This document shows positions 16,200-22,387 of a stretch of DNA of 26,382 bases, one piece after another (positions within the stretch are counted from its first letter, which is position 1; every line of letters starts with the position of its first letter). This stretch comes from DASWHF01 sp036393295 (GTDB lineage: Bacteria; Pseudomonadota; Gammaproteobacteria; Acidiferrobacterales; UBA6901), in NCBI GenBank assembly GCA_036393295.1, contig DASWHF010000096.1, forward strand, positions 1 to 26,382, read 5' to 3'. The notes under the pieces are model-generated. The model ran no database searches and had not been told where the DNA came from. It worked only from the letters and a program-made list of their open reading frames with translations. A program made the translations under genes and the position numbers.

Positions 16200-16241
16200 G
16201 CTATACCCTGGTTGTCGTGGCGACGGACTGATCTGGATCAA
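16200..16241 (-). promoter_or_regulatory. Putative FNR/ANR-activated class II promoter of the FeoB-like gene
   Basis: On the minus strand TTGATCCAGATCAG (16241 to 16228) matches the FNR-family consensus TTGAT-N4-ATCAA at 9 of 10 half-site bases. TATAGC (16205 to 16200) fits a -10 element. If transcription starts at 16193, the box is centred at -41.5 and the hexamer lies at -12 to -7, the exact geometry of class II FNR promoters. The leader would be about 62 bases. Confidence 0.6.
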
Positions 16242-16353
16242 AGAAGGCGGCGGTGAGGACCGTTAAAGTGCCAAAAGTCCGACGGTCCCGGTCGCGGGAG
16301 AGGCGGCGGACAGGCCGTCGTGTCCGTCGGCGGTCGGCACGCGGCGTAGATCC

Positions 16354-16481
16354 CTTAGAGTGCCTAACAAAATGACCTCGCATTCAACGCCGAACCGTAG
16401 GGTGCGCCCTGCGCACCGAAATATTAAGCGGTGCGTGGGACGCACCCTACACCCGTTTTTCATTTTGTTAGGTGCTCTTAG
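16354..16481. mobile_element. MITE-like element, copy 1, with 5-bp target duplication
   Basis: A 118-bp core (16359-16476) is bounded by the direct repeats CTTAG (16354-16358 and 16477-16481). Its ends form 17-bp inverted repeats, AGTGCCTAACAAAATGA against the complement of TCATTTTGTTAGGTGCT, with two mismatches. An inner palindrome pairs GTAGGGTGCGCCC... with ...GACGCACCCTAC around an AT-rich centre. It encodes no protein. Copy 2 at 24789-24916 has the same length and differs at two bases. The structure fits a non-autonomous transposable element moved by a transposase encoded elsewhere. It ends 14 bases before the ribosome-binding site of the adjacent pseudogene. Confidence 0.85.
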
Positions 16482-16507
16482 GACCAGCAAGCCGTGAGGA
16501 GGTCGAT

Positions 16508-16761
16508 ATGGTCAATCGCCGTAATTTCCCGGGTCCATCGCCGGTGCGGCGCGACCGGCTGTTGCGCGAGCATGTGCACGACACTTATAAAATGCGCGCA
16601 TCATGGCCGAGCAGGCCGACGGCGAGGCCTGGCTGGTGACCACGACCGACATGGGTCTGGCGCGCAGCATCGGCGACGCCATCCATCACGCCTACAAGGG
16701 CGAGCTCGATTACCGTTACGACGACGCGTCGAGCATCCTGCGCGTGCACTGGCGGCGCTGA
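16508..16761 (+). pseudogene. BCAM0308-family protein with internal deletion and frame change
   Basis: A perfect GAGGAGG site precedes ATG 16508. The first about 30 codons (RRDRLLREHVHDTYKMRA) match the opening of BCAM0308-family proteins, but the frame stops at 16640. From about 16594, in another frame, the sequence continues as the C-terminal end of the same family (LVTTTDMGLARSIGDAIHHA then YKGELDYRYDD and VHWRR), ending at 16761. Family members are about 160-170 residues with a CPxC zinc-ribbon in the middle; that part, roughly 80 codons, is missing. The C-terminal piece could be read as a 52-residue frame from ATG 16603, but that start has no ribosome site. Family recognition is from memory of conserved motifs. 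The gene is broken, and a MITE sits directly upstream. Confidence 0.75.
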
Positions 16762-16976
16762 CCCGGAGCCGGCTCCCGGCTGGCCGGGCCCGCCGTGGCG
16801 CGGCGAATTGACGCAGTGGGTCGCCGCCCGCCCGGCGGCGGCAAGCGCGCCTGGCGACGCCGCCCGCACCCCACTTGTAGCTTCCGTTCATCGGTGGGAC
16901 TATACCGTTTATCCCGGATACTGTCTTCGCGCCCTGGCCGGGTCGGCGGTATGGTTTTTGCAAGACTATCAATACA

Positions 16977-17014
16977 CTACGCGCTGCGTAGCGCGGGAGG
17001 CGCCCTAAGGCGCC
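16977..17014 (+). other. Two adjacent hairpins in the HD-GYP leader
   Basis: CTACGC/GCGTAG (16977-16991, loop GCT) and GGCGCC/GGCGCC (16999-17014, loop CTAA) stand side by side, ending 12 bases before the GTGGAG ribosome site. They could affect translation or be the end of an upstream transcript. No known riboswitch consensus is recognised. The rest of 16762-16976 shows nothing else convincing. Confidence 0.3.
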
Positions 17015-17040
17015 GGCCAGACCGGGGTGGAGTGCGGATC

Positions 17041-18321
17041 ATGAAAGTCGCCATCGATGTCGCCGAGCTGAGGATAGGCATGTACGTCTGCGACCTCGAC
17101 CGCCCGTGGCGCGACACGCCGTTTCTGTTCCAGGGTTTCGAGATCCGGACGCAGGAGGAGATCGACACCCTGCGCAAGCTGTGCCGCCAGGTGACGGTGC
17201 TGGGGCCCGACGCCGCGCCCGTGGCGCCGGCCGGGCGCGGGCGGCGCGGGACGCCCACCCAGCCGAGCTGGGCCTCGGGCCGCGACCGGCAGCTGCGCAT
17301 CGAAGGCGAGATCTACAAGCTCAACAACCATCCCAACGCGCGTTCCGTCTACGACGACGTCACCAGCGTGCAGCAGGAGATCGAGGAGGTGCGCGACACC
17401 TTCATCGAGTCGCGCCTGCTCGCGCAGGAGATCATGCACGACGCCAAGCTCGGCCGCAGTCTCAACGTCGGCGGCGCCAAGCGCGCGGTGCGCGGGCTTA
17501 CCGAGAGCATCCTGCGCAATCCCGACGCGCTCAACTGCTTCGCCCAGCTCAAGCGCAAGGACGAGTACACCGCGCTGCACAGCCTGCGGGTCTGCATCCT
17601 GGCGCTCTCCTTCGGCCGCCATCTCGGCCTGCCGCGCGAGCGGCTCGAGCTGCTCGGCCTGGGCGCGCTGCTGCACGACATCGGCAAGGTCAAGGTGCCG
17701 GACGAGATCCTCAACAAGCCGGCCGAGCTGACCGCGGACGAGTACGGCATCATGAAGCGCCACGTCGAGTGGGGTGTCGAGATCCTCGCCAGGACCGGGC
17801 AGATTCCGCCGGAGGCGCTCGAGGTGGTCGGCGGTCATCACGAGCGTTTCAACGGCAGCGGCTATCTGCACGGCCTGCGCGGCGACATGATCGGCGAGTT
17901 CGCCATGATCGGCGCGATCGTCGATCACTACGACGCCATCACCAGCGACCGCGCCTACCGCGGCGCCGTCGCCGCGCACAACGTGCTCAAAAAAATGTAC
18001 GAATGGCGCGATACCCTGTTCAGCGCCGGCATGGTCGAGAAGTTCATTCAGTGCCTCGGCATCTACCCGATCGGCAGCGTCGTCGAGCTCAACACCGGCG
18101 AGATCGGCGTGGTCGCGGCGATCAATCGCGTGCAGCGCCTGAAGCCGCATGTCATGCTGGTGTTCCACGCCGACCACACGCCGTACCCCGAGCTGCCGAT
18201 CACCAACCTCGCCGACCGCCGCACCGCCGACAACCGGCCGTGCGAGATCGAGCGCGTGCTCGAGCCTTCCGTCGCCGGCATCGACCCGACGCAATACCTG
18301 CGCATCGCCGTGTCCCTCTGA
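17041..18321 (+). CDS. HD-GYP-domain protein (putative cyclic-di-GMP phosphodiesterase, GYL variant)
   Basis: A 426-residue cytoplasmic protein. Residues 1-135 form a DUF3391-type N-terminal region (VAELRIGMYVCDLDRPW), common in front of HD-GYP domains. Residues about 150-350 are the HD-GYP domain: His180, His212-Asp213 (LLHDIGKVKVPDEILNKP), then HHERFNGSGYL (266-276) and the DHYDAITSDRAYR block. Metal ligands for c-di-GMP hydrolysis are kept, but the GYP signature reads GYL at 274-276. A further C-terminal extension of about 70 residues (VVELNTGEIGVVAAIN) is typical of this DUF3391 subgroup. GGAG about 8 bases before ATG sets the start, and homologues begin MKV in the same way. It should lower c-di-GMP and so favour motility over biofilm, if active. 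Confidence 0.92.
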   Translation: MKVAIDVAELRIGMYVCDLDRPWRDTPFLFQGFEIRTQEEIDTLRKLCRQVTVLGPDAAPVAPAGRGRRGTPTQPSWASGRDRQLRIEGEIYKLNNHPNARSVYDDVTSVQQEIEEVRDTFIESRLLAQEIMHDAKLGRSLNVGGAKRAVRGLTESILRNPDALNCFAQLKRKDEYTALHSLRVCILALSFGRHLGLPRERLELLGLGALLHDIGKVKVPDEILNKPAELTADEYGIMKRHVEWGVEILARTGQIPPEALEVVGGHHERFNGSGYLHGLRGDMIGEFAMIGAIVDHYDAITSDRAYRGAVAAHNVLKKMYEWRDTLFSAGMVEKFIQCLGIYPIGSVVELNTGEIGVVAAINRVQRLKPHVMLVFHADHTPYPELPITNLADRRTADNRPCEIERVLEPSVAGIDPTQYLRIAVSL

Positions 18322-18630
18322 GCGACGGCGCCGTCCCGTCCCGAAAACTGTCGGCGATGCTCCGTATGCGGAACGCCGGCGCCAAGCCCTTCCATCGGAT
18401 CACGACCGCGCGCGTTCCGCGCCGATAATCGGCAGGGAACTACCGCGCGGTTTCCCGCTCTCAACGCTCCTGCGGATCTCCGTGTGCAAGCCCGAGTAAC
18501 GCCGCCGATCGACATCCAACGGCCAGTTGTCGCATGCCGCCGTTCGTCCCCCCGTTTTGCGCCTGACGTAAGCCTTTCGTAAGAATCAGCCACTAGATTC
18601 ATCGCAGATCATCGCAATGGGAAGTACCGC
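18322..18630. other. Intergenic region upstream of the four-gene operon
   Basis: A small perfect palindrome GACGGCGCCGTC (18324-18335) follows the HD-GYP stop. Bases 18336-18560 show nothing I can support as a gene or structured RNA. The final 65 bases contain the direct-repeat promoter of the operon, listed separately. Confidence 0.5.
18567..18599 (+). promoter_or_regulatory. Direct-repeat response-regulator-type site and -10 element for the operon
   Basis: CGTAAG occurs at 18567-18572 and 18578-18583, an 11-base period that puts both on one face of the helix. Ten bases later comes TAGATT (18594-18599), a -10-like hexamer; no good -35 is present at the expected place. This is the arrangement of promoters activated by OmpR/PhoB-family response regulators, where the repeats replace the -35 element. 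The half-site resembles, but does not equal, CpxR (GTAAA). The regulator is unknown. Confidence 0.45.
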
Positions 18631-19320
18631 ATGCCGCATTCTTCATCCAGCCGTTCCGACGTCACCGGCGTGGTGCCGGTGCAGGTCGAGCTCCTCGAAC
18701 GCGACGCGCCGGCGCGCGGCGAGGTCGAGGCATTCATTCATGCGCACTATGCGACGGCCTACGGCGCGGACGTCAGACATTTTCTGCCGCATCTCATGGT
18801 CTTGCGTGGTGACAACCAGGAGTTGCTCGCCGCCCTGGGGTTTTGCTCCGCGTACCGTTCGCCGTTGTTCCTGGAGCGCTATTTGAACGATAGCGTGGAG
18901 GCGGCGTTGTCCGGCAAATTGCGTCGCGCATTGGTGCGCAGCGGGCTCGTGGAGGTCGGCAATCTCGTTACCGCCCACGCAGGCGGGGCGCGCTGGCTCA
19001 TCGCCGCGCTGACCGCCTACTTGCAGGCCGTCGGCAGCGACTGGGCGGTGTTTACCGCAGTGCGCGAGCTGCGCAACGCCTTCGCGCGCCTGGGCGTCGG
19101 GTTGGTGCCATTGGCCCGCGCCGACGGCGAGCGCCTGCATCCGGACGAGCGTGGGCAATGGGGTGAATACTACCGGGCCGATCCGATGGTCGTGGCGGCC
19201 AGCGTTCCGCAGTCGTTCGCGGCGCTCGAGCACTTCTTCGACTTCGAGCTCGACCGCTATTGCATCAAGCCGATCTGGACAGGGGCATACGAAGCCTGCG
19301 CGACGATGCGGGCGGCCTGA
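18631..19320 (+). CDS. Thermostable-hemolysin-family protein (putative acyltransferase-like)
   Basis: A 229-residue cytoplasmic protein, first gene of a four-gene operon. It matches the thermostable hemolysin family named after a Vibrio protein: PLFLERYLNDSVEAAL at about 73-88, LVEVGNLVTAHAGGARWLI at about 108-126, WAVFTAVRELRNAFARLGVG at about 139-158, and the closing WGEYYRADPMVVAAS. The pattern of an N-terminal charged region, a central VxxGNL strand and a helix with R.LI.ALT resembles GNAT/autoinducer-synthase-like acyltransferases, to which I recall the family being structurally related. No signal peptide is present, so direct haemolytic secretion is unlikely; the name reflects the first screen. 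A role in transferring an acyl group for the pathway encoded downstream is an inference. GGGAAG lies 6 bases upstream of the start; one base separates its stop from the next ATG. Confidence 0.82.
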   Translation: MPHSSSSRSDVTGVVPVQVELLERDAPARGEVEAFIHAHYATAYGADVRHFLPHLMVLRGDNQELLAALGFCSAYRSPLFLERYLNDSVEAALSGKLRRALVRSGLVEVGNLVTAHAGGARWLIAALTAYLQAVGSDWAVFTAVRELRNAFARLGVGLVPLARADGERLHPDERGQWGEYYRADPMVVAASVPQSFAALEHFFDFELDRYCIKPIWTGAYEACATMRAA

Positions 19321-19321
19321 T

Positions 19322-20827
19322 ATGGACGTGCTATTGACGGTGCTCGCCGAGCACGCGCGCCGCCGGCCGATGGTCTGGGCGTTGCGGGGGGCGGAAGGCG
19401 CGCTGCGCTACGGAGAACTGGCGGCGGCGGTCGCGGCATTGACCGACGTGTTGGGGCGCCGGGCCGCGCGGGTAGTGGGCCTGCTGCTGGACAACTCGCC
19501 GGCATGGGTGGCGATCGATCTGGCCGCCCATGCCGCCGGTGTCGCGCTGGTGCCGCTGCCCGGGTTCTTCACCGCGGCTCAGCTCATGCATGCCATCCGA
19601 GACGGCGGCATCGGACTGATCCTCACCGATCAGCCGGCGCGCATCCAGGCGCTTGCCGGCAGCGAGCTCGAGTGCGCTTCCGCGGCGCCCGTCGAGGTTG
19701 CGGGCCAGCGCCTGGTCGCGTTCCGGATCGGACACGCGTGCGCTCCCGCAACGCAGGCGGCGACGGCCAAGATTACCTATACATCGGGGACGACCGGCGA
19801 GCCGAAGGGGGTGCGGCTGGCGCAGACGACGATGGAGCGGGTGGCGATCGCCCTGTTGGAGCGGGTCGGCGGCGGTGCCGTGCAGCGCCATCTCAGCGTG
19901 CTGCCGCTCGCCACGTTGTTGGAAAACATCGCCGGTGTCTATGTGCCACTGCTCGCGGGGGGGTGTTGCCATCTGCCTCCGCTCGCCGCAGTCGGCGTGC
20001 GCGGCGCCGCGGAATTCGACGCGGTGCGCATGATTGCCGCGTTGCGCGCCGCCGCGGCGAGCAGCGCGATACTCGTTCCACAGATGCTGCAATCGCTGGT
20101 CGCGGCCGGCGCGCGCCTGCCCGACGCGCGCATTCTGGCGGTCGGCGGCGCGCCCGTGGCACGCACGGTTATCGAACGGGCGCGGTCAATCGGCCTGCCG
20201 GTCTTCGAGGGCTATGGCCTGTCGGAGTGCGCATCGGTGGTCAGCGTCAACGCGCCGGATGCCGATCGTCCCGGCAGCGTCGGGCGGCCGTTGCCGCACG
20301 TCCGCCTGCGGTTCGCGCCGGATGGCGAAATCCTCGTGGCCGGGGCGGGGTTCCAGGGATACACGGGCAGTGACGACGCGCCGACGGTCGATGGCTATTG
20401 GCCCACCGGCGACCTCGGCCATATCGATGCGGACGGCTTTCTGCATCTCAGCGGCCGCAAACGCAACGTGTTCATCACCGCGTTCGGGCGCAACGTTGCC
20501 CCCGAGTGGGTGGAACGCGAGCTGACCGCGCAACCGGCGATAGCCCAGGCGGCGGTCTTCGGGGAGTCGCGGCCGTGGAACCTGGCGGTGGTCGTGCCGC
20601 GCGACGGCAGGCCGCGGGCCGAGATCGCCGCCGCCGTGCATGCCGCCAATTGTGAACTTCCCGATTATGCCCGCGTCCGCGGATGGATCGTGGCGGCCGC
20701 GCCGTTCAGCGTGACCAATGGTCAGCTCACCGCGACCGGCCGCGTTCGCCGCGACGCGGTATTCAGCGCCCATCGGGCCGAGCTCGATGGGCGTTACTCG
20801 TCTTACGAACAGGAGATTCACGCATGA
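19322..20827 (+). CDS. AMP-binding acyl-activating enzyme (long-chain acyl-CoA synthetase-like)
   Basis: A 501-residue ANL-superfamily ligase. Core motifs are A3 TYTSGTTGEPKG (about 152-163), A5 EGYGLSECA (about 293-302), A7 YWPTGDLG (about 359-366) and A8 LSGRKRNVFITAFGRNVAPE (about 378-398), the last with the FGRNV form of long-chain acyl-CoA synthetases. At the A10 position the conserved lysine is replaced: the segment reads LTATGRVRRDAVF, with Arg474 where GK is normal. The N-terminal region is short compared with FadD. It would activate a carboxylic acid as acyl-AMP and hand it to CoA or another acceptor; no carrier-protein gene is present nearby. Its stop overlaps the next start (ATGA), showing translational coupling. 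Confidence 0.88.
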   Translation: MDVLLTVLAEHARRRPMVWALRGAEGALRYGELAAAVAALTDVLGRRAARVVGLLLDNSPAWVAIDLAAHAAGVALVPLPGFFTAAQLMHAIRDGGIGLILTDQPARIQALAGSELECASAAPVEVAGQRLVAFRIGHACAPATQAATAKITYTSGTTGEPKGVRLAQTTMERVAIALLERVGGGAVQRHLSVLPLATLLENIAGVYVPLLAGGCCHLPPLAAVGVRGAAEFDAVRMIAALRAAAASSAILVPQMLQSLVAAGARLPDARILAVGGAPVARTVIERARSIGLPVFEGYGLSECASVVSVNAPDADRPGSVGRPLPHVRLRFAPDGEILVAGAGFQGYTGSDDAPTVDGYWPTGDLGHIDADGFLHLSGRKRNVFITAFGRNVAPEWVERELTAQPAIAQAAVFGESRPWNLAVVVPRDGRPRAEIAAAVHAANCELPDYARVRGWIVAAAPFSVTNGQLTATGRVRRDAVFSAHRAELDGRYSSYEQEIHA

Positions 20828-21504
20828 GTTTCTACGAGCAGTTGCGCAGTGCCACCGAGCCGGATCGCGCCGACTTTCTGGCGATCCCGTTCCTGACGGA
20901 CGGTGTCGCCGGGCGCATCACGCGCGAGCAATACCTCGCGTTCCTGACCCAGGCCTATCACCATGTCAAGCACACGCTGCCGTTGCTCATGGCCTGCGGT
21001 GCGCGGCTGCCGGAGCGCCTCGAATGGCTGCGCGCCGCGGTCTCCGAGTACATCGAGGAGGAGACCGGCCACCAGGAATGGATACTGAACGATATCGCGG
21101 CCTGCGGCGCGGATGCCGAACGCGTGCGGCGCGGGTCGCCGGCGCTCGCGACCGAGCTGATGGTCGCCTATGCCTACGACACGGTACAGCGCGTGAATCC
21201 GGTCGGTTTCTTCGGCATGGTGCACGTGCTCGAGGGGACCAGCGTGCAGCTCGCGACCCGGGCCGCCGAGAATCTGCGGGCCACGCTCGGTCTGCCGAAC
21301 CAGGCGTTCAGCTACCTGCTGTCGCACGGCTCGCTCGACGTCTCGCACGTCGACTTCTTCAGGAACCTTGTCGATCGGCTGGAGAGCGACGAGGATCGTG
21401 CCGTGATCGTGCGCTGCGCGCGCGCCTTCTATCGGCTGTACGGCAATGTGTTCCGCAGTCTCCCGCATGACGCCGATCCAGCGGTGCGGCGGAGGTGCGC
21501 ATGA
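20824..21504 (+). CDS. Iron-containing redox enzyme family protein (heme-oxygenase-like diiron oxidase candidate)
   Basis: A 226-residue all-helical protein of the TenA/PqqC/heme-oxygenase-like fold, iron-containing redox enzyme group. Potential metal ligands sit at the spacing expected for this group: H46/H47/H50 in the second helix, E80-x2-H83 in EEETGHQEW, E137 in VHVLEGTS, and D172-x2-H175 in SLDVSHVDF. Studied relatives use two irons and O2 for oxidative decarboxylation or C-C/N-O bond chemistry (UndA, BesC, SznF). It lacks the active-site cysteine pattern expected of a thiaminase TenA, and no thiamine genes are near. Four-base ATGA overlaps with both neighbours show tight coupling to the ligase and dehydrogenase. 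The chemistry on an activated or released fatty acid is inferred. Confidence 0.82.
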   Translation: MSFYEQLRSATEPDRADFLAIPFLTDGVAGRITREQYLAFLTQAYHHVKHTLPLLMACGARLPERLEWLRAAVSEYIEEETGHQEWILNDIAACGADAERVRRGSPALATELMVAYAYDTVQRVNPVGFFGMVHVLEGTSVQLATRAAENLRATLGLPNQAFSYLLSHGSLDVSHVDFFRNLVDRLESDEDRAVIVRCARAFYRLYGNVFRSLPHDADPAVRRRCA

Positions 21505-22298
21505 AGCTCGCCGGTAGCCGCATCCTGATCACCGGCGCCGCCGGCGCCATCGCTGCCGCAACCGCGCGGCGCCTGGCGGCCGCCGGCGCGCGTCTGGTGT
21601 TGGCGGACCGTAATATACCGGCGCTCGACAAGCTCCATGAGGAATTGCCGGCGGGCACGCCCGTCGCCTGCGTCGTCGCGGACCTGGGTGGCGCGGCCGG
21701 CTGTCGTGTGCTGGCGATGGAGGCCGGGAAGCCGTTCGGCGGGATCGACGTGCTCGTGAATATCGCAGGCTTGATGGATTTCACGCGGTTCGAGAACGCG
21801 GATCCGGCCGCCATCGAGCGCCTGGTGCAGGTAAACCTCGTTGCCCCGATGCTGCTGGCGCGGGCGCTGCTGCCGTCCCTGCTCGCGCAGGGAGGCGGAC
21901 GGATCGTCAACGTCGGATCGACCTTCGGCTCAATCGGCTTTCCCTATTTTGCCGCATACTCGGCGAGCAAGTTCGGCATGCGCGGATTCTCGGAGGCGCT
22001 GCGGCGCGAGCTCGGCGGTACCGGCGTGGGCGTCACCTATATCGCGCCGCGCGCGACCCAGACCCCGTTCAACACCGGCGCCATCGTGCGCATGAACCGG
22101 ACGCTCAAGGTGGCGATGGATCCGCCGGAGCTCGTCGGCGCGGCGATCCAGCGGGCGATCGAGGCTGACCGCGACGAGGTCCATCTCGGATGGCCGGAAA
22201 GACTGTTCGTGCGACTGAACGGGCTGTTCCCGCGAATCGTCGATGGCGCGTTACGGAAGCAGCAGGGTGTGATGCGACGGTTCGCCGCGGAACGTTGA
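21501..22298 (+). CDS. Short-chain dehydrogenase/reductase
   Basis: A 265-residue classical SDR. The nucleotide-binding loop TGAAGAI (11-17) is slightly altered from TGxxxGIG. VADLG near 65, VNIAG (about 89-93) and the catalytic set Ser140, Tyr153 and Lys157 (YSASK) are intact. The loop ending ADRN after beta-2 hints at NAD(H) rather than NADP(H), by its acidic residue. The C-terminal part (WPERLFVRLNGLFPRIVDGAL) resembles SDRs acting on lipid-like substrates such as acylglycerone-type or 3-oxoacyl compounds. GGAGG is five bases upstream, and the start overlaps the previous stop (ATGA). As the last gene of the operon it probably oxidises or reduces an alcohol/ketone made by the other three. 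Confidence 0.92.
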   Translation: MKLAGSRILITGAAGAIAAATARRLAAAGARLVLADRNIPALDKLHEELPAGTPVACVVADLGGAAGCRVLAMEAGKPFGGIDVLVNIAGLMDFTRFENADPAAIERLVQVNLVAPMLLARALLPSLLAQGGGRIVNVGSTFGSIGFPYFAAYSASKFGMRGFSEALRRELGGTGVGVTYIAPRATQTPFNTGAIVRMNRTLKVAMDPPELVGAAIQRAIEADRDEVHLGWPERLFVRLNGLFPRIVDGALRKQQGVMRRFAAER

Positions 22299-22302
22299 AC
22301 GG

Positions 22303-22319
22303 CGCGCCGGACCGGCGCG
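22303..22319. terminator. Hairpin after the operon
   Basis: CGCGCCGG and CCGGCGCG form an 8-bp perfect inverted repeat with a one-base centre, five bases after the SDR stop codon and between convergent genes. A real loop would be GAC with a 7-bp stem. No T-run follows. Confidence 0.45.
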
Positions 22320-22387
22320 GTCGGGATCGTCGCGACGTTTGACCCGAGGCCGCAACTCCCGCCGACAACCGGTCGTGCGGTTCAGCG

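Larger units (their letters stand above)
16132..16507. other. Intergenic region between the FeoB-like gene and the BCAM0308 pseudogene
   Basis: It contains the FeoB-like promoter (16193-16241), about 110 bases with no recognisable feature apart from short inverted repeats such as GGACA/TGTCC near 16310-16330, and the first MITE-like element (16354-16481). No protein-coding potential is credible here; minus-strand frames crossing the element reflect its palindromic composition. Confidence 0.6.

Noticed and set aside
16263..16490. Minus-strand frame over MITE copy 1, with a near-identical frame over copy 2 at 24790-24915
   Set aside because: The repeated peptide is just the translation of the palindromic element; it has no ribosome site and no independent conservation signal.
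16952..16963. Sigma-54-like GG...GC word upstream of the HD-GYP gene
   Set aside because: The spacing between GG and GC is too short for the -24/-12 arrangement.
16762..17040. Possible c-di-GMP riboswitch before the HD-GYP gene
   Set aside because: Only two simple hairpins are visible; no conserved riboswitch core could be recognised by eye.
17005..18294. 429-codon minus-strand open frame opposite the HD-GYP gene
   Set aside because: Asp/Ala/Val-rich shadow of the coding strand; the HD-GYP motifs on the plus strand are unambiguous.
18631..19320. Secreted pore-forming haemolysin
   Set aside because: No signal peptide, no repeat or pore-forming features, and a biosynthetic operon context; the family name alone does not support a toxin.
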